Numbered from the stretch's first letter, positions 22,990-30,672 are shown. The stretch: 33,467 nucleotides of DNA from Verrucomicrobiota bacterium (GCA_003221295.1 QHRA01000180.1:1-33467); one strand, 5' to 3'. Numbers and translations are program-made. Notes: generated by a model from the letters alone, not told the origin.

Positions 22990-23829
22990 ATGAAGTGGCT
23001 CTTTGCATTGTTACTGGCGCTGGCAATTTTTGGCGGCGCCGCCTACTTCGGCTACAACGTTCTGTTCAAACAGGAGATTGCCGTCCAAAAGGAACAGCGC
23101 GGTGAAATTCCTTCGACTCCGGTGCCCGACCTGAGCCTGCCGGAATTTCAAGAGGCCGCGAAATTAAGGCAGGAAGGCAAACTGGTAGAGGCACGCAACG
23201 CCCTCTTCGCTTTCATTCAGAAATATCCCAATGGCCAGCACTTCGAGGAGGCGAAAGACCTGCTCGGCGCTATCAACATCGATATACTTTTCTCGCCCGT
23301 GCCCTCGCCCGAAAAACAGGAATACATCGTGAAAAAAGGGGACGTCATTACGCGAGTTGCGCAGAAGATGAAATCGACGCCGGAGCTAATCATGCGCACC
23401 AACAACATGAACGGCACCATGCTCCATATCGGAGAAAAATTGCTGATCTCGAATCCCGATTTTTCGATGCTCATTCAGACGAAACAGAAAATTATTGTAC
23501 TGATCAACCACGGGCAGTTTTTCAAGCAATACCATGTCCAGGAATTGAAACTGCCGGCGAAGCAGCCCTCGCGTATCAACACTAAAGTGGCCGAGATTTT
23601 TGCCTGGAAAAACGGCAAACGCGTCGGGTTCGGCACCCGTGAATACCAAACCAGCACCCGCTGGATTCGTCTGGCCAACGCCGGCTACACCATCTATGCG
23701 ATCCCGGACGCCTCCCATCCGAGTTCCGATCAGCCGCCCCCGCCACTTGGGCTTGGCATTTCCGCCGGCGATGCTGAAGAATTGAGCAGCCTTGTCAACG
23801 GCAAGACCCCTGTCACCATTACGGAGTAA
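22990..23829 (+). CDS. LysM protein with L,D-transpeptidase-like domain lacking the catalytic residues
   Basis: A 279-residue protein with an N-terminal membrane anchor (3-24), a short TPR-like helical pair (~52-92, E-A-A-K-L-R-Q-E-G-K-L-V-E-A-R-N), a LysM domain (~111-154, Y-I-V-K-K-G-D-V-I-T-R-V-A) and a C-terminal domain (~165-279). The last resembles YkuD L,D-transpeptidases: Q-K-I-I-V-L-I-N-H-G-Q, then a final E-E-L-S-S-L-V-N-G-K-T-P-V-T-I. The usual H-G and S-H-G-C-I-R catalytic motif is absent, replaced by A-S-H-P-S-S-D-Q-P-P-P-P-L-G-L-G-I-S. It probably binds peptidoglycan without cross-linking it. It is followed at once by accA. Confidence 0.75.
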   Translation: MKWLFALLLALAIFGGAAYFGYNVLFKQEIAVQKEQRGEIPSTPVPDLSLPEFQEAAKLRQEGKLVEARNALFAFIQKYPNGQHFEEAKDLLGAINIDILFSPVPSPEKQEYIVKKGDVITRVAQKMKSTPELIMRTNNMNGTMLHIGEKLLISNPDFSMLIQTKQKIIVLINHGQFFKQYHVQELKLPAKQPSRINTKVAEIFAWKNGKRVGFGTREYQTSTRWIRLANAGYTIYAIPDASHPSSDQPPPPLGLGISAGDAEELSSLVNGKTPVTITE

Positions 23830-23830
23830 C

Positions 23831-24817
23831 ATGAAGGAGCCGCAACCCCTCGACTTCGAAAAACCGATTGTGGAGCTGCAACGCCGTTTGCAAGAAATCC
23901 GGGAGCATTCCGACGAACATGCGCTCGATTTTGATGCCGAAGTTGAAGCAATGGAAGCGAAGATCGAAACGACGCGTCGCGAAATTTACGGCAACCTCAG
24001 TGCCTGGCAGCGGGTGCAGATCGCGCGACACACTCAGCGGCCGTTCGCGCTCGATTACGTCGAGCGTTGTTTCACGAATTGGAACGAGTTGCATGGCGAC
24101 CGTTTGTTTGGCGATGACAAGGCCATGCCGTGCGGGATCGCGATGCTGGGCGAGCAACGCTGCATCCTGGTCACGAATCAGAAAGGGCGCAATACCAGGG
24201 AAAACGTGATGCGCAATTTCGGGTGTGCGCATCCGGAAGGTTATCGCAAGGCGTTGCGCCTGATGCAGCTCGCCGAAAAATTTAATCTGCCGGTGATTTC
24301 GCTCATCGATACGCCCGGCGCTTACCCCGGCATCGGCTCGGAAGAACGCCATATCGCCGAAGCGATCGCAGTCAATCTGCGTGAAATGATGAACCTGCGG
24401 GTGCCCATCCTTGCCGCCGTCATCGGCGAGGGCGGCTCGGGCGGCGCCCTTGGCATCGGTGTGGCCGATCACGTCATGATCTTGGAGAACGCCTACTATT
24501 CCGTCATCAGCCCCGAAGCCTGCTCCGCCATTTTGTGGAAGGATCGACGCCACGCCGCCGAAGCGGCCGAGGCACTTAAACTGACTGCGCACGATTTGAT
24601 GAAACTCAACGTCGTCGATGAAATTGTGGCGGAGCCAGACGGCGGCGCTCACCGCGACCATGAGAAGGCGGCACAAATTCTGGGCGAGGCGTTGCGATCG
24701 AATCTTAAGCGCCTGCTCAAAACACCGATCGATCGGCTGCTAAAAAAGCGTTACGAGAAATTCCGTCGTCTCGGCAATTTTGCTGAACCGCCAAAGGGCA
24801 ATGGCGCCACCGGCTGA
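23831..24817 (+). CDS. accA: Acetyl-CoA carboxylase carboxyltransferase subunit alpha
   Basis: The product is 328 residues from ATG 23831, which has ggag five bases upstream and directly follows the LysM gene stop; a longer frame starting 13 codons earlier overlaps that gene and is rejected. AccA signatures are complete: F-E-K-P-I-V-E-L at the N-terminus, Q-K-G-R-N-T-R-E-N, G-C-A-H-P-E-G-Y-R-K-A, D-T-P-G-A-Y-P-G-I-G-S-E-E-R, G-E-G-G-S-G-G-A-L and Y-S-V-I-S-P-E-A-C-S-A-I-L-W-K. It works with AccD to move CO2 from carboxybiotin to acetyl-CoA, the first step of fatty-acid synthesis. accD, accB and accC are not in view. Confidence 0.96.
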   Translation: MKEPQPLDFEKPIVELQRRLQEIREHSDEHALDFDAEVEAMEAKIETTRREIYGNLSAWQRVQIARHTQRPFALDYVERCFTNWNELHGDRLFGDDKAMPCGIAMLGEQRCILVTNQKGRNTRENVMRNFGCAHPEGYRKALRLMQLAEKFNLPVISLIDTPGAYPGIGSEERHIAEAIAVNLREMMNLRVPILAAVIGEGGSGGALGIGVADHVMILENAYYSVISPEACSAILWKDRRHAAEAAEALKLTAHDLMKLNVVDEIVAEPDGGAHRDHEKAAQILGEALRSNLKRLLKTPIDRLLKKRYEKFRRLGNFAEPPKGNGATG

Positions 24818-24844
24818 CCGAGCCGCTCGCTCGCTGCACAGAAG

Positions 24845-25624
24845 ATGAAGGGCAGACTTGGCTTGGCGAAAATTTCGTTCCTGGGTCTTTCTGTCATTTC
24901 AGCGGCCGCAGCCACTCCGCCGCTTCGTTTTGACCGGGACACAGTGGGATTCGCGAACATGACCGTGTTCGAATACCAAAACGGCATCGCTCATCTGCGT
25001 CGCGGTGAGTCAGCGAAGCAAAAACGTTACACGCGGCGGTGTTTCGTGCTTTGCCGCACCACCATGCAATTTAAGAAATTCGCGCGCTTCGATCCGCACG
25101 CGCCGCCTTTGGACGATGGCGATCTCGCGAAACGAATTCGGCAGGTTACTTGCCGCGCCGCTTGGCGCGACCCCTTGCCCGATGAGCAACGCGTCGTGTT
25201 TCCGGGTTACGCAAACCTTCGTCAACTGAGTAAGGCGCGCGGTTTCGTCCTGCAGCGAAATATCGGGTACGGTTGGCCGACCTATTGGCGGCTGGGAAAC
25301 GCCCGGACATTTTTCGAACCGGGCACCGGGTATCAGGAAAGAACGCACGAAAAACTTAGTGCCGTTCTGAATCGCGGCGATTTATTCGTTGGTTTTCTCA
25401 CCACTCTGCCGCACCTGCGGATTAATCACGCCGTTCTTTTTTATGCAAGGGAAGCGGGCCCAACGGGGATTGATCGCTACCTTGTTTACGATCCAAATCA
25501 TCCGGAAGGACCACGCCACCTCCGGTGGTCGCAACGCGAACGCTCGTTTGAATACGAGAAAGATTGGGACTTTGTCGGCGGGCGTGTTCGGGTTTATCAG
25601 ATTTACGGCATGCCGTTGCAGTAA
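24845..25624 (+). CDS. Secreted protein of unknown function, possible papain-like fold
   Basis: A 259-residue protein with a signal peptide (K-I-S-F-L-G-L-S-V-I-S-A-A-A-A, cut near 23). I recognise no family with certainty. Later parts include F-V-L-C-R-T-T-M-Q-F, G-Y-G-W-P-T-Y-W-R-L, and N-H-A-V-L-F-Y-A-R followed by Y-L-V-Y-D-P-N-H-P-E-G-P. The His-hydrophobic strand then Y-D-P-N is reminiscent of C39/papain-like peptidases, where it supplies catalytic His and Asn/Asp. No convincing nucleophile Cys motif precedes it, so activity is doubtful. It sits 27 bp after accA and ends next to a cruciform repeat. Confident only as a real gene. Confidence 0.6.
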   Translation: MKGRLGLAKISFLGLSVISAAAATPPLRFDRDTVGFANMTVFEYQNGIAHLRRGESAKQKRYTRRCFVLCRTTMQFKKFARFDPHAPPLDDGDLAKRIRQVTCRAAWRDPLPDEQRVVFPGYANLRQLSKARGFVLQRNIGYGWPTYWRLGNARTFFEPGTGYQERTHEKLSAVLNRGDLFVGFLTTLPHLRINHAVLFYAREAGPTGIDRYLVYDPNHPEGPRHLRWSQRERSFEYEKDWDFVGGRVRVYQIYGMPLQ

Positions 25625-25631
25625 AAGGCTT

Positions 25632-25682
25632 CGGAGGGACGAGCTTCCGCTCGTCCCGGACGCGCAGAAGCGCGTCCCTCCG
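25632..25682. repeat. Cruciform-like repeat between converging genes
   Basis: Outer arms cggaggga (25632-25639) and tccctccg (25675-25682) pair. Inside are two hairpins: gggacgagc/gctcgtccc with a ttcc loop, and ggacgcgc/gcgcgtcc with an agaa loop. The plan of outer stem plus two hairpins matches 16354-16402. It begins eight bases after the upstream stop. Confidence 0.8.
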
Positions 25683-25718
25683 GTTCGCAATCGCGTTGCA
25701 CTACGTGAATGCGCATAA

Positions 25719-26564
25719 TCAAACGGCACCCGCTAATGCTAAGCGATGAGTAGCCGGCTTCGGCGGAATCGGCGGATAGAGGAAGCGCAACATCGGATCG
25801 ACCCGCGCGCCCCAAGCCGCTTCGCTGTGATCCGCCCCTTCGATTTCGTGATACTCGAGATCGTCGTGCAAATTCCAGCCCCGCTCGACCAAGGCGGCGC
25901 ATAAATTGCGTGCCCGCTCCCAACCGGGTTCGGCGGTGCCAGTATCGAGCCAGATCTTGAGCGGAAGCTTTCTATCAAGCGCCATCACTCCTCTCACGAT
26001 TACCTCATCGTCCCACCAAACCGACGGCGACATTACCGCCAGGCGCGAGAAGACATTTGGAAACCAAAGCCCGAGCGTCATGACGAGGAGACCACCGAGC
26101 GATGTACCGCCAAGGCCAGTGAATTCCACTTCCGGCTTCGTCCGATACTTCGAATCGATGAATGGCCTTAATTCCTGGATCAAAAATTTCCCGTACTTTC
26201 GGGCCAGGCCGCGGCTGCGTTTTTTTCGTTTTGCTTTGCTATCGATAATGCAACGCGTCGGGGCGTATTCGTGAATGCGATCCGGGCCGGTATTCGCAAT
26301 CGCCACGATAATGATCGGCTCAATTAATTTGCGGCGAATCAATCGTTGCGCGGTTTCATCCACACCCCATTCCACGCCGGCGAACGCAGTCGCGGCATCG
26401 AAAACATTCTGCCCATCCTGCAAATAGAGCACTGGATAACGACGCCGTAGGAAACGGCGATATCCTGGCGGTAAGTAAACCAGAATATCGCGCCGGTTCC
26501 CGAGGGTGCGCGAAGGGAATTGCCGGTGGCGCTGAATATTCCCAGTGAGGGTGTGATGCGGCAT
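25719..26564 (-). CDS. Alpha/beta-hydrolase esterase (Fes/esterase-D-like)
   Basis: A 281-residue protein with R-D-I-L-V-Y-L-P-P-G-Y and Y-P-V-L-Y-L-Q-D-G-Q-N-V-F-D near the start, typical of enterochelin-esterase-like hydrolases. The nucleophile is Ser155 in G-G-T-S-L-G-G. L-D-T-G-T-A-E likely holds the acid, and G-A-D-H-S-E-A-A-W the catalytic His. A basic K-A-K-R-K-K-R-S-R loop sits near 110. There is no signal peptide, so it should be cytosolic. It is divergent from the second esterase and ATP-grasp genes, across a 126-bp gap. Confidence 0.87.
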   Translation of the reverse strand: MPHHTLTGNIQRHRQFPSRTLGNRRDILVYLPPGYRRFLRRRYPVLYLQDGQNVFDAATAFAGVEWGVDETAQRLIRRKLIEPIIIVAIANTGPDRIHEYAPTRCIIDSKAKRKKRSRGLARKYGKFLIQELRPFIDSKYRTKPEVEFTGLGGTSLGGLLVMTLGLWFPNVFSRLAVMSPSVWWDDEVIVRGVMALDRKLPLKIWLDTGTAEPGWERARNLCAALVERGWNLHDDLEYHEIEGADHSEAAWGARVDPMLRFLYPPIPPKPATHRLALAGAV

Positions 26565-26647
26565 CTTTGTGGCACAGGCATCTTGCCCGTTGATAAAGAC
26601 TCGCGCAACGACTGGGACCGGCGCACCTGTGCGGTAGGCTAAAGTCC

Positions 26648-26676
26648 TTTTAACCGAACAGAATCCGGTCTATAAA
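26648..26676 (+). promoter_or_regulatory. Possible promoter for the esterase/ATP-grasp pair
   Basis: TATAAA at 26671-26676 lies 17 bases after ttttaa (26648-26653), a weak match to a -35 box. Transcription would begin only a few bases before the ATG at 26691, giving a very short or absent leader, and no ribosome site precedes that ATG. The rest of the gap (26565-26647) holds a fragment of a cacaggcatcttgcc-type repeat. Confidence 0.25.
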
Positions 26677-26690
26677 AGCCGACCCGGTTT

Positions 26691-27401
26691 ATGGAGGAAC
26701 GTTACATCAAGTGGTGGACGCCATATTTGAGCCGCGAGTTTGAGATGCTGGTCTTCGGGAATGGCGGCGGTCTGCCTCTGATTATTTTTCCAACATCGTT
26801 TGGCAGTTATTACCAAAACAAGGATTTCGGCCTGATCGATTCCGTCGCCTGGTTCATTGATAACAACCGCGTCACCATTTATTGCCCCGACTCAATTGAT
26901 CTCGACAGCTTCTACAACAAATCCATTCATCCCGCCGATCGCATTCGCACTCACATCGCTTATGAAAGTGTGATTGTGCGCGACGTCTTCGACTTTGCCC
27001 GGCGCGAAGGCAGCACTCATCGTGTTGGTGTTTGTGGTGCGAGTCTCGGCGCCTATCACGCGGCCAATATTGCTTTCAAACACGCCGATGCCGTCAGTCA
27101 TCTAATCAGCCTGAGCGGCGCATTCGAGATCAGCGATTTCTTCGACGGCTATCACGACGACAACATTTATTTCAACAGCCCTTACGAATATCTGCCGACC
27201 ATGCCTGACCCGTGGAAATACAACCACATGAACATCATTATCGGCACTGGCGAATGGGATAATACTCGCCACGAATCGATGCGGCTCTCTGGCATCTTGA
27301 ATTCAAAAGGAATCCGCAATTGGCTGGATGACCGGAAATGGTGCGGGCACGAGTGGAAGTACTGGTGCGACATGCTGCCATATTATTTGTCGACGTTTTG
27401 A
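26691..27401 (+). CDS. Esterase family protein (COG4947-like alpha/beta hydrolase)
   Basis: A 236-residue protein. It opens M-E-E-R-Y-I-K-W-W-T-P-Y-L-S-R, then L-P-L-I-I-F-P-T-S-F-G-S-Y-Y-Q, characteristic of a small uncharacterised esterase family. The nucleophile elbow is G-A-S-L-G-A-Y-H-A with Ser118, and the C-terminal W-C-G-H-E-W-K-Y-W carries the likely catalytic His. There is no signal peptide. The next gene, an ATP-grasp enzyme, begins ten bases after its stop, so they form a pair. I recall such esterases beside ATP-grasp and GCS2 ligases in other bacteria; the substrate is unknown. Confidence 0.82.
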   Translation: MEERYIKWWTPYLSREFEMLVFGNGGGLPLIIFPTSFGSYYQNKDFGLIDSVAWFIDNNRVTIYCPDSIDLDSFYNKSIHPADRIRTHIAYESVIVRDVFDFARREGSTHRVGVCGASLGAYHAANIAFKHADAVSHLISLSGAFEISDFFDGYHDDNIYFNSPYEYLPTMPDPWKYNHMNIIIGTGEWDNTRHESMRLSGILNSKGIRNWLDDRKWCGHEWKYWCDMLPYYLSTF

Positions 27402-27411
27402 CGGTCACTTT

Positions 27412-28377
27412 ATGAAAAAAATCGGAATCTTATTTGGCCAAGAAAACTCCTTTCCCTGGGCGTTCATCGATCGCGTTAATCAAAAGACCGGCGGCAAAGA
27501 TATCGTCGCAGAAGCGGTCCGGATCGACAAAGTGATTCAAGGCGAGCCATGCGGCTACGACGTGATTATCGATCGCATTTCGCAGGATGTGCCGTTCTAT
27601 CGCGCCTTTCTGAAAAATGCCGCCCTCACCGGAACCGCCGTAGTCAACAATCCGTTTTGGTGGAGCGCGGACGAGAAATTTTTTAATAACGCGCTGGCTA
27701 CAAAAATCGGGGTCGCCGTTCCGCGCACCGTGCTGCTGCCTTCACACGAAGTGCCGATCGACACCAATGCGAACTCGTTCCGCAATTTGGCCTATCCGCT
27801 CGATTGGGAGGCGATTTTCAACTACGTCGGCTGGCCGGCATTTTTCAAACCATTCGCCGGTGGAGGTTGGAAAAATGTTTATCGCCTGCATAACCCAGAG
27901 GAATTTTATCGCGCATACAGCGAAACCGGACAGCTCGTCATGATGCTGCAGGAAGAAGTGAAATTCGACATGTACTTTCGCTGCTATTCAATCGATCAGC
28001 GCAACGTGCGGATCATGCCCTACGATCCGCGGCATCCTTATCATTTGCGATATCAAACCGAGTGGCGAACCCCAAAGGAAGTATTGCAGAATGTCGAGCG
28101 CGGTGTCCTGCAGTTGAATCAATACCTCGGCTATGACCTGAATACCGTCGAGTTCGCCATCCGCGATGGCGTTCCGGTCGCGATCGATTTTTGTAATCCC
28201 GCACCGGACGCTGAAGTGACGTCGGTTGGTCAGGCGAATTTTGAATGGGTGGTCGAGGCCGTATCAGAGATGGCGATTCGCAAAGCGCGCGAGCATCAAC
28301 CCGGTCGAGATAATCTGAGCTGGGGAAAATTTGTCCAAGCCGGGGCCACGCGGCGCGCCCTTGGCGATTTGAAGTAA
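27412..28377 (+). CDS. ATP-grasp family enzyme (putative peptide/amide ligase)
   Basis: The product is 321 residues from ATG 27412; the open frame extends further but into the esterase gene. The start K-K-I-G-I-L-F-G-Q-E-N-S-F-P and an N-N-P-F-W-W-S-A-D-E-K segment precede the ATP-grasp core: P-A-F-F-K-P-F-A-G-G-G-W-K-N-V (lysine and glycine-rich loop, ~144-158), then M-L-Q-E-E-V, and D-L-N-T-V-E-F-A-I-R-D-G-V-P-V-A-I-D-F-C-N-P-A-P with metal-binding Glu and Asn. It should activate a carboxylate as acyl-phosphate and join it to an amine or thiol. Partners are not determinable by eye. It ends at a repeat cluster facing mutM. Confidence 0.83.
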   Translation: MKKIGILFGQENSFPWAFIDRVNQKTGGKDIVAEAVRIDKVIQGEPCGYDVIIDRISQDVPFYRAFLKNAALTGTAVVNNPFWWSADEKFFNNALATKIGVAVPRTVLLPSHEVPIDTNANSFRNLAYPLDWEAIFNYVGWPAFFKPFAGGGWKNVYRLHNPEEFYRAYSETGQLVMMLQEEVKFDMYFRCYSIDQRNVRIMPYDPRHPYHLRYQTEWRTPKEVLQNVERGVLQLNQYLGYDLNTVEFAIRDGVPVAIDFCNPAPDAEVTSVGQANFEWVVEAVSEMAIRKAREHQPGRDNLSWGKFVQAGATRRALGDLK

Positions 28378-28383
28378 GCCGGG

Positions 28384-28442
28384 AGGCGCGGCCGGCGACC
28401 GCGGCTACAAAATCGCTGGAGGGACGCGCGCTGTCGCGTCCC
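28384..28442. repeat. Compound repeat after the ATP-grasp gene
   Basis: The left half contains gcgaccgcggctaca, identical to the right end of the 16354-16402 element. The right half is a hairpin gggacgcg/cgcgtccc (28421-28428 and 28435-28442), similar to part of the 25632-25682 element. It looks like a composite of two repeat families. Confidence 0.65.
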
Positions 28443-28502
28443 AAACATAAATGGGGACACGACATCGCACCTCTGAAGCGCATCGAATCGAGATGGGAAA
28501 GG

Positions 28503-28567
28503 GGATCCCGCGGAAGTTACCTTAAGGATTACGCGACGGGATCCCTCGACTTCCGCTCGGGATGACG
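28503..28567. repeat. atcccgag-family repeat (copy 3, shortened)
   Basis: It contains ggatcccg, ccttaagg and ggatccctcgac, then ctcgggatgac abutting the mutM stop codon. The left outer arm is missing, so only part of the element is present. It lies between the converging ATP-grasp and mutM genes. Confidence 0.7.
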
Positions 28568-29362
28568 TTAGCGCTGGCATTTTGGGCACCATGCGGTGGT
28601 CCGCCCGCCAATTGTCGCGCGACGCAAGACCGTTTTGTGTCGTGGACATATCCCGCCCGCGCGCCAGCGTTCATGAATTAACCAGGTCCGCGGCAACGTG
28701 GAATCATCTGGCCCAATAATGCGCAGCGATTCACGCGCGACGAACCGGGTTGCGCGAAAAAGCTCATTGCGCTCTCCAGCGCCTAATCTGCCCGCGCGTT
28801 TCGAGGGCAAGATTCTTGCGCGCCACAAGATTTCATCGGCCATCCAGTTGCCGATCCCGGAAAATCCCGATTGCATCAGGACGACAGCTTTAATTGGCGC
28901 CTTGGGGTGGCGATCGAGAAATCGATCGAGAAACTCGCGATTGAATTTAGCGGACACAATCTCCGGCACACCGTTGTCCCACCATGTCGGTGCCGTTTTA
29001 CCGTGATGAAATTGCACCCGGCCAAATTGGCGTGCATCGGTGAAGACGAGCGCGCGTTCACGCTGATACAAAACAAGATGATCATGCTTTTGCGGTCGAA
29101 AATCGGGGGACGCGGCTTGCATTTTCCCGCTCATGCCGAGATGCAGGCCGAGCCAATTCTCGTTAGAAAATCGGAAGAGCATCCGCTTGCCGCGCGCTTC
29201 CGAAGTCAACAAATGCGCTCCGGCGAGTTCTTCGGGCAAGGCGCGCGTGTTTGTTCCGCGAAAAATTCGCTTACCCGAATGCAGCGCGATTTTGATCACA
29301 CGATGCCCGATCCCGGCATTCCACTGCCGCCGAAAATATTCCACCTCCGCCAATTCCGGCAT
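28568..29362 (-). CDS. mutM: Formamidopyrimidine-DNA glycosylase (Fpg/MutM)
   Basis: The product is 264 residues from the ATG giving M-P-E-L-A-E-V-E; cleavage of Met exposes the catalytic Pro1 with Glu2, so the longer frame (six extra residues to 29380) is rejected. The lysine in A-R-G-K-R-M-L-F corresponds to the conserved beta-hairpin Lys. The H2TH region reads Q-S-G-F-S-G-I-G-N-W-M-A-D-E-I-L. The C-terminal zinc finger is C-P-R-H ... W-C-P-K-C-Q-R, where the second ligand is His instead of the usual Cys. It removes oxidised purines (8-oxoG, Fapy) and cuts the strand. Its 3' end abuts a repeat. Confidence 0.9.
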   Translation of the reverse strand: MPELAEVEYFRRQWNAGIGHRVIKIALHSGKRIFRGTNTRALPEELAGAHLLTSEARGKRMLFRFSNENWLGLHLGMSGKMQAASPDFRPQKHDHLVLYQRERALVFTDARQFGRVQFHHGKTAPTWWDNGVPEIVSAKFNREFLDRFLDRHPKAPIKAVVLMQSGFSGIGNWMADEILWRARILPSKRAGRLGAGERNELFRATRFVARESLRIIGPDDSTLPRTWLIHERWRAGGICPRHKTVLRRATIGGRTTAWCPKCQR

Positions 29363-29367
29363 GGCGC

Positions 29368-29476
29368 GGAACATAGACATTCCTGTCTGTGCGCCAAACG
29401 GTCATTCCAGCCTGTTTTCCCGAAGACACAACGGGCTACAAGCACGTTGGGCACACAGGCTGAAAGCCTATGTTCC
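29368..29476. repeat. ggaacatag-type inverted repeat element upstream of mutM
   Basis: ggaacatag (29368-29376) and ctatgttcc (29468-29476) pair as outer arms. Inside, cagcctgt and acaggctg pair, and aggctgaaagcct forms a small hairpin. It lies in the 362-bp divergent gap between mutM and trxB, which otherwise holds only another repeat and a short hairpin. Confidence 0.7.
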
Positions 29477-29514
29477 GACAGACAGCGCAAGCGCAATGTG
29501 CTGGCATGAAAACC

Positions 29515-29627
29515 GTCATCCCGAGTCCGGCAGCTGCCGGATCGAGGGATCCCGCTGCGTAATCTTTAAGGCAACTTCTACGGGATCCCTCGGTCCGAGC
29601 CGCACTGGCGGTTTTGCTCGGGATGAC
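29515..29627. repeat. atcccgag-family inverted repeat (copy 4)
   Basis: Outer arms gtcatcccgag (29515-29525) and ctcgggatgac (29617-29627) pair. An inner ccggcagctgccgg palindrome and the shared core gggatcccgctg...ctttaagg...gggatccctcgg match copy 2 closely. It lies in the divergent mutM-trxB gap. Confidence 0.8.
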
Positions 29628-29671
29628 ACGCAATTTTGTTCGGATTCGATGCGACGGTTTTGCTCGCCTCT

Positions 29672-29702
29672 TCCCTCGTAGGGCTTTGCCCTGTAGAAGG
29701 GA
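29672..29702. repeat. Short hairpin upstream of trxB
   Basis: agggc and gccct pair around ttt (29680-29692), with an outer tccct/aggga pair. It is 22 bases before the trxB start. It may be a repeat fragment or a leader structure. Confidence 0.35.
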
Positions 29703-29724
29703 CATTGCTAAATTCATCCTCAAT

Positions 29725-30654
29725 ATGGAAAAGGTCATCATTGTCGGGAGCGGCTGCGCCGGTTTGACCGCAGCGATTTATGCCGCCCGCGCCAACCTGA
29801 GTCCGCTCGTGCTCGAAGGCGCCCAGCCCGGTGGACAACTTTCCACCACCACCATGGTCGAGAATTTTCCCGGATTCACTGACGGCATCGACGGCCCGCA
29901 GTTGATCATGAACATGCACGCGCAGGCGGAAAAATTCGGCGCCCGTTTTTCTTATGCCGAAGCGACCGGCTTCGAGCCGCTGAATTCGCACATTCGTCTG
30001 CAAGTTGACGACAAGGAATGGCTAGCGACCGAATCACTCATCATCGCAAGCGGTGCCTCAGCGCGCTGGCTCGGGCTGGAGAACGAGGAGAAACTCATCG
30101 GCCATGGGCTGACGTCGTGCGCGACCTGTGATGGCGCGTTTTATCGCAACGTGCCGGTGGCGGTGGTGGGCGGCGGCGATTCTGCGGCTGAGGAGGCGCT
30201 TTTTCTCACCCGGTTCGCATCCCGAATTTATCTCATTCATCGACGCGACAAACTCCGCGCCTCCAAAATCATGGCCGATCGCGTGCTGGCGCACCCAAAG
30301 ATCGAGCCGATCTGGAATACAGTGATCACACGTTACATTCCGGACGAAAAAGGGGAGATGCGCGCAGTTGATTTGCGTAATGTCGTCACCCACGAAGAAC
30401 GGGAATTGCCGGTGGCGTGCGTCTTTGTCGCCATCGGCCACGAGCCAAACGCGAAACCGTACAGCGGCAAGCTGGAGATGGACAAGGATGGTTACCTCAT
30501 CACCAAACGACTGGTCGAAAGCAAACACCCGGGCATCTTCATCGCCGGTGATGTAGCCGACCGCGTCTACAAACAAGCGGTCACCGCCGCTGGAGCCGGC
30601 TGCGCTGCGGCCATGGAAGCAGAGCGATATTTAAGCTCGCTAGAGAAGCATTAG
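29725..30654 (+). CDS. trxB: Thioredoxin-disulfide reductase
   Basis: The product is 309 residues from ATG 29725; a frame open 37 codons upstream runs through repeat DNA and is rejected. The FAD loop G-S-G-C-A-G is at 8-13, the redox pair C-A-T-C at 132-135, the NADPH loop G-G-G-D-S-A-A-E-E follows, and G-I-F-I-A-G-D-V-A-D is at the end. All are standard for low-molecular-weight TrxB, which passes electrons from NADPH to thioredoxin. The first GXGXXG has Cys in place of the usual Pro (GSGCAG rather than GSGPAG). The GT4 gene starts 18 bp later, so cotranscription is likely. Confidence 0.95.
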   Translation: MEKVIIVGSGCAGLTAAIYAARANLSPLVLEGAQPGGQLSTTTMVENFPGFTDGIDGPQLIMNMHAQAEKFGARFSYAEATGFEPLNSHIRLQVDDKEWLATESLIIASGASARWLGLENEEKLIGHGLTSCATCDGAFYRNVPVAVVGGGDSAAEEALFLTRFASRIYLIHRRDKLRASKIMADRVLAHPKIEPIWNTVITRYIPDEKGEMRAVDLRNVVTHEERELPVACVFVAIGHEPNAKPYSGKLEMDKDGYLITKRLVESKHPGIFIAGDVADRVYKQAVTAAGAGCAAAMEAERYLSSLEKH

Positions 30655-30672
30655 CCGATTTCCGATTGTCGA

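Noticed and set aside
23819-24676. 285-codon open frame antisense to accA
   Set aside because: A GC-rich shadow of accA; the composition is mirror-like and no motif is seen.
28871-29509. 212-codon open frame on the + strand
   Set aside because: Antisense to mutM, then runs through repeat DNA; no motif.
29614-29724. Upstream extension of trxB
   Set aside because: It runs through repeat DNA; the FAD-binding strand begins at the ATG 29725.
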